DNA from: Silene conica
Lineage: Eukaryota > Streptophyta > Magnoliopsida > Caryophyllales > Caryophyllaceae
Assembly: GCA_029255685.2 (NCBI GenBank)
Contig: CM055317.2
Span: 20,406,501 to 20,470,500, forward strand
Length of the DNA stretch: 64,000 bases
Direction of reading: 5' to 3'
Below, one piece after another: positions 1 through 10,634 of this stretch. Below the pieces are notes generated by a model. The model saw nothing but the letters and a program-made list of their open reading frames with translations. It was not told the origin of the DNA and made no database searches. A program made the translations under genes and the position numbers. Position 1 is the first letter of the stretch. The number at the start of each line of letters is the position of its first letter.

Positions 1-1
1 C

Positions 2-658
2 AATTTCTCACTTGCAACAGCATCGGTACCAAAATTCACGAGCCGGAAGTTTATGGAGACGCCAACCACCACCGGAAAGTCGGGTTATTATGTATATGAG
101 TGCAAAACGTGTAGCAAAACATTCCCTTCATTCCAAGCGTTGGGTGGACATCGTGCAAGCCACAAGAAACCCAAAAACAACAAAGATGATGATCGTAGCA
201 GCGTTATTCGAAAACGACCTTCCAATAACAACCTTTTTAGCAACCAAACAACTAACATTATTAACAATAACAATAGTATGATATTATCGTCCGACGAAGA
301 GGATCCTCCATTTATGAAGAGTCATGTGATTAAACATAACAACTCGGCCTCGTCGTTGTCGCTCCAGCTTACGAACCGTGCATTGTACCAAGGAAATAAC
401 AATCTTAGTGGTAAGGGCAGAGTACATGAGTGCTCCATCTGTGGAGCCGAGTTCTCATCAGGTCAAGCATTGGGAGGCCACATGAGACGCCACCGAGGGC
501 CGGTCAATGCTAATACCGCCGTGGCAGCCACCCCCATTTCTGCGGTGGTCCCCATGGCGGTCGAGGAAGAGTCACCAGACATGTTGGTACACCTGAACAT
601 GCCCCCTCCCGCCAACATTAACAATGCCACTACCAACAACAACAATAACAACATCATT

Positions 659-689
<31 letters not shown>

Positions 690-976
690 GCAACATCATT
701 AACAACACAATGTTGTTGTCCCTAGATTTGGATCTTAACCTTCCAGCACCAAGTGAAGATGTTGGAGATAGTCAGAGAGAAAATAAGTTTGTACTTGAGT
801 CGTCTAAGAAACCACAACTACTCCTACAACAGCAACAACCACAACCACAACCACAACCACAATCGCATTCTCAACCACAGCAAGACCATCCACCACCGCC
901 ACCGCCGCCACCACAACCACAACACCAAATCATTTTCTCCTCTCCTGCTTTGGTGGATTGTCACTACCAATTTTGA
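2..976 (+). CDS. C2H2 zinc-finger transcriptional repressor, ZAT-like (5' end outside window)
   Basis: Plant Q-type C2H2 zinc-finger protein, expected to be nuclear and to repress stress or developmental genes. Counting from the first ATG in the window (53), finger 1 has Cys17, Cys20, His33 and His37 with FQALGGH, and finger 2 has Cys127, Cys130, His143 and His147 with GQALGGH. An EAR repression motif LDLDLNL is at 224-230. An Asn run (about 193-218) and a Gln/Pro/His-rich C-terminus follow from AAC and CCA/CAA repeats. The frame is open to base 2 with no stop before ATG 53, and finger 1 would sit unusually close to the N-terminus, so I infer that the true start lies upstream. No intron is seen, as usual for this family. 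The two widely spaced fingers fit the ZAT5/ZAT4 group, but the exact orthologue is not decided. Confidence 0.88.
629..706 (+). repeat. AAC trinucleotide microsatellite in coding sequence
   Basis: Runs of AAC/AAT triplets encode a near-continuous Asn tract in the zinc-finger protein. Such a tract can vary in length between individuals without shifting the frame. Confidence 0.9.
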
Positions 977-2289
977 GGTTATTGTTTTATTAAAAAATTC
1001 AATTTTTACCATTCTCAATTTATTTATTTTTATATATAGATATTCTTTTAAAAATACAGATATTTTATTGTTAAACTCCACATTGGTGTAATTTTTTGTT
1101 GAGAGTTTGCCCACTGTCAGAAAAGATGTATACCTATTACTTCGTATTATATATCTCCCCATTAATTTCTGGATTATTATTCTTTGGCTTCCAAATTATA
1201 GTACGTAGTAGTTAGTATATATAGTTCAAATTGTATGTGACCATGGCAACATAGAGATAGTATATACTCCATCTCCATGTACATTATTTGAGACTTTGAA
1301 TGCTAATTTTGATTCAACTTTCTTATCTTGGTGAAAATATATACGAGTATATTAGAGTTACAAGCACGGAGTACACTTTATTTTACGATACATGATGATC
1401 CATGTTAGTCAACCCGTATCACTTTGTGACTAAACATTTTATGTGGATCGCTTAGATAAAAGAGCGTGTATTATTCTTACATGTCGTTCTCAGTTATTAT
1501 CGGAAACAAGTAGCATGTTATAAGAGTAGTATAGTGATAAGAAAAGGTCATATATGAGTTTTGTCACTACTCGAACTGAAAATGTCCTTTAAGCATGACT
1601 AGGGAGTGATTAACTCATGTAATAACAAAGTCTACTGTATCATTCTATTTAATTAATTTATAATGATTAATAAGATGGAAGAAGAGGTATGTATGTAGGA
1701 AATAGGAATAATAATGTAATGGCATGCAAGTAAGAAGGCAATAACTATAGTTCGTCGTCGTGATGTGTCTGTTTTTTATTGGCTATAACAAAGAATAATT
1801 CATACATGTAGCCTCTAGTTATGGGACCAACTTTAGGAGTTTAATTAGCTAATTATTGCTTGCTTTCTTCTTCCACCACCTTCATTCATCAGAGTTAGTT
1901 ACTAGCTAGTACGTACATACTCCCTTTTCGGACAGTTAGCATTTGACTCTGTACACATGCCCGTACCCATATATATGCCCCTTCCTTCTATGGAGAGGGT
2001 CTCAACTCTAAAAGACTGTATCTACATATTGTCATGGAGTCGAGATTCTGCTTTAGTAAAACTAACACAAAAACATGAATTCAAAATTTCAACTCATTAA
2101 TATTTGAGACTACCTTTCAAACCCATATTTTACTCACCCAACTATGCTTGCACTAAACCCTAGTGACAAAGGGACCTCTAAAACAAATATCACAAAACTC
2201 AATGGGTAAACCAAGGAACAAATGTAATCCATTCATACCTCTAACTCGACCGATTGGCGGTGGAGGGTGGTGGTTGTGGAGCTGTGCTC
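977..2289. other. Intergenic: 3' flank of the zinc-finger gene, nothing else recognised
   Basis: AT-rich sequence that includes the probable 3' UTR of the zinc-finger gene, with AATAAA-like A/T runs just after the stop. I see no coding region with family similarity, no RNA gene and no terminal repeats. Confidence 0.6.
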
Positions 2290-2995
2290 AACACTCCAAT
2301 GAATCCTAGTGTTAAGCTTATGTCTAATAAACATGAAGCTATTTCACAACTTGATTAATTACTCTAAAGTGATTAGTTGTTTGATGTATGCTATGACAAG
2401 CATAAGACCGGATATTGCCTTTGTCGTTGACATGTTGAGTAGATACACAAGTAATCCTAGTCTTGAGCATTGGGTTGCGGTAAAACGTGTATTGAGGTAT
2501 TTGAAACAAACTATGGATTATGGTTTGAACTATGTCGGATTTTCTTCGGTTTTAGAAGGATATTCCGATGCTAGTTGGATCACCAACATCGAGGATCATT
2601 CAGCTACTAGCTAGTGGATGGGTGTTCCAATGGAGTCGGAATTCATTGTTTTAGCAGCGGCCGGTAAAGAGGCAGAATGGTTAAGGAATTTGGTTTATAA
2701 AATTCTGGTTTGGCCAAGACCTATTCCTCGTATCTCTATCCATTGTGATAGTTCTGCTACTTTAGCTAAGGCCTATAGTAAAGTTTACAACGGAAAGTCT
2801 AGACACCTTAGTGTTAGACATAGCGCGGTGCGTGAATTGATTACTCATGGGATTATTTTCGTGGATTTCGTGAGAACAAATCATAATTTAGTTTATTACT
2901 CATGGGATTATTTTCGTGGATTTCGTGAGAACACATCATAATTTAGTTGATCACTTGACGAAAAGATTAGCTAATTTAAGGACTTGGTTTTAAAG
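2290..2995 (+). pseudogene. Ty1/copia reverse transcriptase C-terminus and RNase H remnant
   Basis: Decayed 3' end of a copia polyprotein. Readable motifs in order are RPDIAFVVDMLSRYTSNPS (the RT/RH connection), the RNase H segment EGYSDASW, then ESEFIVLAAAGKEAEWLRNL, IHCDSSATLAKA and KSRHLSVRHSAVREL. Stops and frameshifts interrupt it: a TAG after HSATS near 2612 and a further break around 2941, where a 55-bp tandem duplication shifts the frame. The copy begins abruptly near 2290, so gag, protease, integrase and most of RT are absent on this side. It leads through about 550 bp of 3' non-coding sequence into the LTR at 3553, and is best read as the 3' end of an element whose 3' LTR is that LTR. 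Confidence 0.85.
2841..2950 (+). repeat. 55-bp tandem duplication inside the copia RNase H remnant
   Basis: Bases 2841-2895 and 2896-2950 are near-identical, both starting TTACTCATGGGATTATTTTC. Fifty-five is not a multiple of three, so the duplication itself breaks the reading frame. Confidence 0.85.
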
Positions 2996-3552
2996 TCGGT
3001 TATCGGGATGGGTTTAAAGTTCATTTAGATCTTTATGATAAGATACCCAACTTTCCTCTAACATATTTTAGAGGCTAAATTCAATGTGGAAGACTTATTG
3101 TGGAAGATTGCAAGGCACATGTTATAATCCTGAAAGGTATGTGCATGACCTGCATGACAAGAGGATGAAGTTAACACTTCTTAATGAAATCTTTAACAAA
3201 GTGCATTTTGTAGGTGCACGATGAAAGATTCACCTATGTGATTGTGAAGTGTACCCGTTTCAAGAGGCTCGGACTTGGCTTCCTATACTCTCATGAAAGC
3301 CTATGGACACAATGCGGTCAATAGTGTCATGTTTATAACTTTAAGAGTTTATTTGAGTCTATGTGTATGTTATCTTCATGTATTCAATATGGGCTGAAAG
3401 GTTCAATCGTTGGGACACCTTGATTCTCGAGTATTTGGAATTTGTAATGTACTAATGTGGAAGTTCAATCCTTGGGACACTTTCATTTAAGCATAGATTT
3501 GTTTTACTTTGTGTTTTATTTGAAAACAACGGATACACTTAAATGGGAGGAA

Positions 3553-4371
3553 TGTTAGCGATTTTGATCACAGGGTCAATTAATTAAGTATAATCGGGTT
3601 TTCGTGTCAAAATCGGTTTGAGCTCGGAATCGATATAATGTGAGTAGGAGAGTACAAAAGATACACTCATATAATCGTAATTATCGAGTTCATGGTTAAA
3701 ATGGATAAGAGACGCAATTATAAAGTGTTTTCGTAGTATATATTACGTCCCCTATCGGGGTTATATACCCGGGGTAAAAGTATATTTCATACTTAGCGAA
3801 ATTCGGAAAGAAAAACATAAGATTTAATTGAAATGGTTGCATCCCCGATTGGAGTTGCCAGCCCCGATCATGGTCGTTATGATGTGCGTAAAATTGTGAA
3901 AATTTTACGTACGTGCTTGGATGCCTGGTTATTTATTCCGCGTGTTATATATACTTCTGGCGGTTATATATAATGGTGTTTGTTTAGTGAGTAACAAACA
4001 AACTAATTCTTATCCAAATTAACAAATCTTATATTATATATGTTATATATATAAGGGGGAGTTAGAAAATAAACTAACTAATCATTTTTCAGATTTTGTT
4101 TTACAAAGTACAAAACCAAACTCTCTTATAGTAATTGTTCTTTGTTCTTGCTTTAGACAAAGGAATCGTCTTATCCTACAGAGATTTCGTGCAACCCAAA
4201 GGCTATAGGGTCGAAATACATTAAGGAAAGCGTGTTTAGCGTGATTCGATTGGGTGTAATATACCGTATTGTATTGTTTTCATTTCTGTTTTTGTGTCTT
4301 TGTTTTGTATTAATTACTAGTTTGTAATTTTGTAATACAAAAACTACAACATCCTTAGAGTATTTTCTACA
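3553..4371 (+). repeat. Copia LTR shared between two element halves
   Basis: The segment starts TGTTAGCG directly after the purine-rich tract AAATGGGAGGAA (3541-3552), which is a good polypurine tract, and ends ...TTTCTACA just before a gag reading frame. About 820 bp is a plausible copia LTR length. RNase H coding sequence lies to the left and gag to the right, so this one LTR serves both as a 3' LTR and as a 5' LTR. No normal tRNA-Met primer-binding site follows it; the bases after the end read TTGGAAATTGATTC, so the site is lost or diverged. The boundaries are inferred from the TG...CA ends and the neighbours, without a second LTR copy for comparison. Confidence 0.6.
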
Positions 4372-5097
4372 TTGGAAATTGATTCAATCAAAGAGATGAC
4401 AAACAAGTTTGGAAAGTTGGAGAATTTTAAGGGTGTTGATTTCCGCCATTGGCAAAAGAAGATGCATTTCCTTCTCACCGCTTTGAAGGTTGTGTATGTG
4501 TTGAGTACTCCCATGCTAGAGATTGTTGGGGATGAAACTCTTGCGGAAATTCAACGAAAGAAAGATAAGTGGGAAAATGATGACTACATATGTCGCGGTC
4601 ACATCTTGATGAACGGTATGTCTGACTCTCTTTCTGACATTTATCAAAATGTAGAGTCCGCTAAAGATCTATGGAATCAACTTGAATCAAAGTACATGGA
4701 TGCGTATGCTTTTAATAGTAAGAAGTTCCTTGTTGGAAATTTCATGAATTATAAAATGGTTGATTCTAGACCGGTAATGGAACAATATAATGAATTGCTC
4801 CGAATTTCGGGGCAATTTGCACAACATAAAATGGAAATGGATGAATCGATTTCGGTGTCTAGTATTATAGACAAGTAGTCTCCTTCATAGAAGAATTTTA
4901 AACACATGCTTAAACATAAAAAGGGAGAGTTGAGTCTTATTAAACTTGGTAGTCATTTGCGCATAGAGGGATCTCTAAGGGTGCAAGATATTGGCAAGGG
5001 TAAAGGCAAAGATGTTATGGGATCTTCTTCTGTCAGTATGATGGGAAAAGGAGAGGGTTCTAAAAAAAAGTTTAAGGGTAAAAAACCGCTTTTTTAA
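4372..5097 (+). pseudogene. Ty1/copia gag remnant (UBN2-type)
   Basis: Gag of a copia element. The start reads NKFGKLENFKGVDFRHWQKK and LTALKVVYVLSTPM, typical of the UBN2 gag domain. The first frame has no ATG at its 5' end and stops at 4876-4878; the same frame continues after two stops with FKHMLKHKKGELSLIKLGSH and a Lys/Gly-rich stretch to 5097. A frameshift near 5090 leads to a zinc knuckle around 5130-5190 that reads CWICRKTGHLKANSK, where the last ligand Cys has become Ser. The copy is clearly non-functional. It belongs to the same type as the RNase H remnant to its left. Confidence 0.85.
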
Positions 5098-5349
5098 CAA
5101 CACCAATGATGAGTCTAACAAGACACCAAAAGGTGCTTGTTGGATTTGTAGAAAGACCGGACATTTGAAAGCAAATAGCAAGGTTAAGAAGCACAAAAAG
5201 AACAAGGGTGTAAGTACTAGCCAAAGAAAATAAGGTTCTAATGACCAAAGTCCACCCACTAATAAAGGTCAGATTTTAGACTATGGTTTTAATTCGTTTG
5301 TGAATTATGTACCACTAATTTCTGAAACATTTTATGTGCATGATGATGT

Positions 5350-5910
5350 AGTGGCATGATGGATAGACTCGGGTGCAACCAATCATGTTTGTAAGGATGG
5401 ACATTCGTTCAAGGATTATGAACTAGTGAAGGATGGATCTGTTCTGTACATGGGCAACGAGTCTACCGCCCCTATTGTTGGTCGTGGCACAATGGTATTA
5501 GAATTTAGTTCCGGAAATGTTGTAAATTTAAATAATGTATTACATGTACCTAGAATTAGAAAAAACCTTGTATCCGGTAGTTGTTTATGTAAACTTGGCT
5601 ATAAACAAGTGTATGAATCTAATAAATATGTTTTATCTAAACATGGTGTGTTTATTAGATTTAGTTATTATTGCAATGGTGTGTTTATGTTGAATGTTGT
5701 TCCAAGTGAAAGTTCTATATTTATTGTTTCCTCTATGGATGATACTTCATATCTTTGGCATGTGAGACTAGGACATTTAAATTATAAAAGATTGGAAACT
5801 ATGTCTAAAGATTGGAAACTATGTCTAAATATTTATTTTTCAAAAATGCATTTTAAATTCTTTTCAATTACGGTTTGCAAAAATAACGGGGTGTTACAGT
5901 GGACTCCTTG
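5350..5910 (+). pseudogene. Ty1/copia protease and pre-integrase remnant
   Basis: Continuation of the copia polyprotein. The active-site motif WIDSGATNHVC lies around 5360-5391, followed by NNVLHVPRIRKNLVSGSCL, then the GAG-pre-integrase motif SYLWHVRLGHLNYKRLE. The frame ends just after a 24-bp tandem duplication (ATTGGAAACTATGTCTAAAG, near 5791-5838). No integrase core, RT or 3' LTR follows on this side, so the right half is truncated near 5905. Confidence 0.85.
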
Positions 5911-6410
5911 AAGCTGCCAAAAGGACCGGTTGCACTTGGAATAAGACCTAAATGGTTGTACAAAGAATCCTAAGAACTTGATTGGCCAAAAGGGGAAGGT
6001 TGAAAGCGACATTCAACACAATACTCAAAGTTACTCCAAACCGAGAACCCCTTGTGCCTAGTTTTGATTCTTCAATTAACTCTAGGTAGGTACCTTATTA
6101 AGATTAAAGTCCCTACTCAAAAATGTCTCAAACGCATCATAGAAGGGTCCTGGATCATAAAATAGCACAAGTTCTTAGACGTTGTTGGAGTTGGACCTTG
6201 AATAGTGAGGAAGTCCAAAACCGGGCTGGACGTACAACAGTCTTAGGAAAGTAGGTGCATCTTGTAGAGGACATATCTCATAGAGCACAATGCATTTAAG
6301 GACTCAGGATGTCTAATTAGAAAGAAGAATGAGTTAGTTTTAATCTCCAAGAAGAATCAACCCTAAACATTGAGTCAATCTTGATTTATTGAACCCTTAG
6401 TGCACATAGG
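5911..6410. other. Unassigned spacer between the copia remnant and the LINE
   Basis: No intact reading frame. A short stretch near 5905-5970 translates to LKLPKGPVALGIRPKWLYK, which faintly resembles a copia integrase/RT linker region, but stops surround it. Otherwise nothing is recognised. Confidence 0.4.
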
Positions 6411-6412
6411 TC

Positions 6413-8740
6413 ATGCGATGTCCCGAAATGCGTAGTCTGTTTAATCGAGCCTGGGTTGATCGGGTCATGTGCTGTGTACGTACGGTCAGCTACACGGTTA
6501 CGGTCAATGGGCTGTGGTCGGACGTGTTTGTGCCGGAGCGGGGTTTAAGACAAGGGGACCCGCTTTCACCGTATCTTTTTATTCTTTGCGCTGAGGTTTT
6601 GTCGAGTCTTTTGAGGAAAGCTATGGAGGACAATGCAATACACGGGCTGAAAATTGCTAGATCGGCACCTATGGTCTCGCATTTGTTTTTCGCCGACGAT
6701 AGCATTATCTTTGTCAAAGCAAATGCGCAGGAAGCTAGAACGGTTCGCGATATTCTTAGGAGCTATGAGAGAGCCTCGGGGCAGTGTGTGAGTTTGGATA
6801 AGACGACGGTCTCCTTTAGCAAAGGCACGGATCCGGCCAGGAAGGAACAGGTGGTGAGTATCCTTGGGGTTCGGATGGTGGATAGACAGGACCGTTATTT
6901 GGGGCTCCCTACTGTTGTGGGCCATTCGAAGCGGGAAGTTACTGGTTTGATCAGGGATAAAATGAGCAAAAGCTTACAAGGGTGGCGGGGAATGCTCCTT
7001 AGCAAAGCGGGTAAGGAAGTTTTGATAAAGGCTATTGGCCAAGCAATTCCTACCTACGCGATGAGTGTCTTCCGTCTTCCGTCTACCTTTTGTGGTGAAC
7101 TTCGCTCTATTGTGTCCCGGTTTTGGTGGGGCTCGGAGAACGGAAGACGTAAAATCCCATGGGTTGCGTGGAATAAAATGTGTAAACCCAAGAGCAAAGG
7201 AGGCTTGGGCTTTCGAGATTTCGAGAATTTCAACTTGGCCCTCCTTGGTAAGCAAGCGTGGCGTCTCTTGACGGATGAGGAAAGCTTGATGGTCCGTGTT
7301 ATGAAGGGTAGGTATTTCCCTGATAAGTCGTTTATGGAAGCTGAAATCGGTAACTCTCCAAGCTTTACTTGGCGTGGAATTTGGGAGGCTAAGTCGGTGT
7401 TACGCCTCGGAGTTCGTAAAAGGATTGGAGATGGTTGTAATACTAGGGTATGGGCTGACCCCTGGATACCCAATACCCACACAAGACTCGTTATTTCGCC
7501 GAGGGGAGGAGCAGATGAGGACATGAAGGTTGCGGAACTGATGTCGAATTCCGAGCCTGGCTGGGATCGTGACAAGGTAGCCTCTCTTTTTCTGCCTTTC
7601 GAATGCAGTAGGGTTCTTAGTATTCGTCTCAGTGCTTCTAGTACGAGAGACGAATGGTGTTGGGACCATGAAAAAGACGGTACGTATTCGGTGAAAACTG
7701 CCTACGCGAAAATCTCTAGTGACGGAGAGGCGGCTGTGGGAGCCTCGGCGAGCTCGAATGAGTCTTGGTTGTGGAACAAAATCTGGAAATTACCAGTTCT
7801 GCCACGTATTAAGTTGTTCTTTTGGCAACTTTGCCGCGATGCTTTGCCTACTAAAAGCAATATTTCGGTCCGATTGGAATTGACGGATGAGACTTGTCCT
7901 TGTTGCCATAACCATGTGGAGACTTGTCTCCATTTGGTTAGGGATTGTGGGTGGGTTCAAGGGGTTTGGGAAGGGCTGGAGGTGGAGGTTGGGGAAGCTC
8001 GGGATGGGGAGAGTGTGAGGGACTGGGCAGAGCACGTTTTGAAGGGCATGGGGGATGAGGGAAGTGCGTGCTTCTTGGTGGGGTGCTGGGCTATTTGGGA
8101 GAGGCGTAACAAGGTAGTCTTCGAAGATGGCGTTTCGAGTGAGGTTCTCGTGTGTAGAAGGGTGCGTGAGCTGCTGGTGGAGATGAGGGAAGCGGAGCCA
8201 GAGGGGAGCAGGGGAGTGAAACAGGGAGGGCAACTGGCCAGGAGGAGAGGGTGGTCGAAACCGAATCATGGCAACTGGAAGCTTAACGTAGACGCAGGTG
8301 TGAAGGATGGGGAGGGGACGTGTAGGGGGATTGTATGTCGAGGTGAGGAGGGAGAGCTGAAGTGGGCCGTGTCCATAAACGAGGCGGTGGAGCTGGATCC
8401 AACAATGGCGGAAGCGGTGGCTGTGTTAGAAGGGCTAGAGGAGGCGCGGGAAAGAGGGCTGAGGAGGATTGAAGTTGAAAGTGATTGTCTTACGGTGGTG
8501 ACGGAACTCAACAACAGGAAGCAAGGAAGAAGCGATGTTTGTTTGGTTTATGACGATATCTTTTCCATTCTTAAGTCTTTTGATTTTGTTTCTTTTAGTT
8601 TTATTCGTAGAAATCTTAATCAGGTAGCGCATGAGGTTGCCCATTTTAGACCTCGCGAGTTGGGTAAACGAACTTGGGAGCATGATTTCCCGAACTCTTT
8701 CTGTACCCGTGCTGTTTCTGATCTAATAGAAGTCGAGTAA
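6413..8740 (+). pseudogene. LINE ORF2 C-terminal part: reverse transcriptase, zf-RVT, RNase H
   Basis: The open frame of 775 codons lacks the endonuclease and the N-terminal RT. The domains in order are the RT palm with RQGDPLSPYLFILCAEVL and the catalytic FADDSIIF (about residues 92-99); the thumb and connection with YLGLPTVVGHSKR and GGLGFRDFENFNLALLGKQA; a zinc-binding zf-RVT segment with WKLPVLPRIKLFFWQL and CPCCHNHVETCLHLVRDC; then a plant RVT_3 RNase H with acidic residues in KLNVDAG, MAEAVAVLEGL and EVESDC. The frame is intact over 2.3 kb, so this is a fairly young copy. It cannot move by itself without the endonuclease. The first dozen residues (MRCPEMRSLF) do not match the family well and probably come from the junction. 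Confidence 0.88.
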
Positions 8741-8769
8741 ACCCTTTGGGTTTCATTTCAAAAAAAAAA
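6413..8769 (+). mobile_element. 5'-truncated L1-type LINE with RNase H
   Basis: Non-LTR retrotransposon copy that begins inside the reverse transcriptase and ends in a short 3' UTR and an A-run (about 8760-8769) right after the stop. The 5' truncation is the usual outcome of target-primed reverse transcription. I could not find a convincing target-site duplication, so the left boundary (about 6413-6425) is approximate. Confidence 0.85.
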
Positions 8770-9329
8770 TAGCTATGATGGTGATTCAAAATCCCTAATT
8801 TAGTTAAGACCATAAAATTTCCAATACTACGAGAATCACATGACTGGAACGGTTAGAGCTTGAGATATAGAGCTTGGAAGTCAGGCATGCTAGAATGATA
8901 CTTCAAAAAGCGATGAAATACATTCATTTGTTTAACCATTCTTTGGACTGTTTCTTTTGGCCATGAAAAATGAAACAATTTTGTTTGAAATAGGGTGGGT
9001 AGTCTGTGTACATTTCCTTAGCCGATACATGAAAATTGCCTACGACCCCGCCCATGCTCCCAATATAATTGATACGTACTAAATCATATGGCAAGTTTAA
9101 GACTGATACTATTATATGGCGGGTTTGAGACGGATTAAATACATACCAAATCACATGCCAAGTTGCCTAGGAAATGCCAATTTTTCGTCTTTATTACAAC
9201 CATGTGATAGTATTTAACCTGTTTTATGTTTAAACGGATAATGCCGTCTTGAGCAAGACTTATTGTTTTAATGACAAAAACAACTTTAGCTTCAACTCAC
9301 ATGCACCAAGCTACTATCACATAAGTTTA
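8770..9329. other. AT-rich spacer, nothing recognised
   Basis: Short non-coding stretch between the LINE poly-A tail and the Helitron-like terminus at 9330. Tandem-like phrases such as CATATGGCAAGTTTAAGAC and ATATGGCGGGTTTGAGAC near 9088-9136 are partly repeated. No coding signal is seen. Confidence 0.5.
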
Positions 9330-9358
9330 CTAGTCTATAACCCGTGTGTTGCACGGAG
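9330..9358 (-). mobile_element. Helitron-like 3' terminus (minus strand)
   Basis: On the minus strand this reads as a GC-rich hairpin (CCGTGCAACACACGG), a short AT spacer and terminal CTAG followed by host T, the layout of a Helitron 3' end. It would make the sequence to its right, including the repeat array, Helitron body. The matching 5' TC end was not identified. Confidence 0.45.
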
Positions 9359-10618
9359 TTTATAATAATTGGCTAAATGTAAAATGTTTAAGGTGTCTTA
9401 GTCTCTATAGTTTAGAAAGGATTGTAAGACAATTATAGTGCTAACATAATTTGACTAACGGTCTTTATTACTTTAACTTTGATTTTATTAGTTAAGAAAA
9501 TGACTTTTGGATGACACTTTTTTCCCTTTGGATAGAAGTTTGAGAGGTTTAATTAGTAAACTGAAAAACATGACAACCCATTTGTATTTTCATTCACCTA
9601 ACACTATATTACATACAATACGCAATATTGCTTTTATTTTCACCTTATCACTTTCAAGTGTATCATTTTTACACCTTTGGAGCGTTGACATTCTTTCTAG
9701 TGCAATCACGTGTTTTTCATGTTGAGCTAATACACATTGCTCTTAAGAAATTTAGAATCATAACCAATAAATTTTCAATAAAAATTATATTAAGGTAAAA
9801 CTCAAGGTATTTTTTGGAGTAAATGGGGAATAAGAAACCCCTATTATACGCAAAAGATGTGACCTACATTTTTAGAGGTTCAAATTTTTGCAATTGACTA
9901 TAATGTCGAAATCTACATGTGTTTTTCTTATGCTTAATCGTGAGAAGGGAAATAGGATAGGGAATTTCATGGTGCGTAGTATACGATATTATTGAAAATA
10001 AGTAGAGTAATTGGCTAAATGTTTATAATTTAATAATATATATTTTAACAAACACCGAACTATATATCATCTGCCTTTTATCAAATTAAAGTTGGTATAA
10101 TTGACCCTTAAAAAGAAGCAACATGTTAACTTTATTTCCCTAACTCTTCGATGTAGGAACTATTGCTATCTACTTCTAACTAAAATCTAAAAAATAATAA
10201 GTAGTTTATTAAGATATTTAGAATTTTATTTTACAATTAACTATACAGTTTAACATTTCCTTTAAAAGATCTTCCACTTCTCTTATATGTCTATCATGTA
10301 GATAATATAACATAGAATAGGACGGAGTATTATCAATTCTAATAATTTTTAATACCCTATTTCCTATCTTTATTCCCCTAATTTTTCAATATGAGATACA
10401 TTGGTGCTTCTCATTAAGATTTAAAAAATAATAAATTCTTAAATTTTTTTATACCCTACTTACTTTCTTTATTCTCCTAACTTTTCGTTGTGGGATATCT
10501 ACTTTCGTCATACTTTCTAATTTGTGTAATGGTATATATGAAACATCTTATAAATACTTAAGCCCCTCAAATTTTTTTGGTTCAATAGACCCCTTATTTT
10601 TGTGGACTTGCATTCTAA
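9334..10618. repeat. Degenerate AT-rich repeat array, left block
   Basis: Contains the first units of a dispersed motif family (about 10150, 10380 and 10485) of the form TTTATTCCCCTAACTTTTCGATGTGGGATATATTG. The stretch 9940-10160 is a diverged duplicate of 12915-13180 on the other side of the LINE. Non-coding. Confidence 0.65.
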
Positions 10619-10634
10619 TAACTTTTCTAAACTC

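Noticed and set aside
463..708. Minus-strand Leu-rich open frame
   Set aside because: Shadow of the AAC/CAA repeats in the zinc-finger gene.
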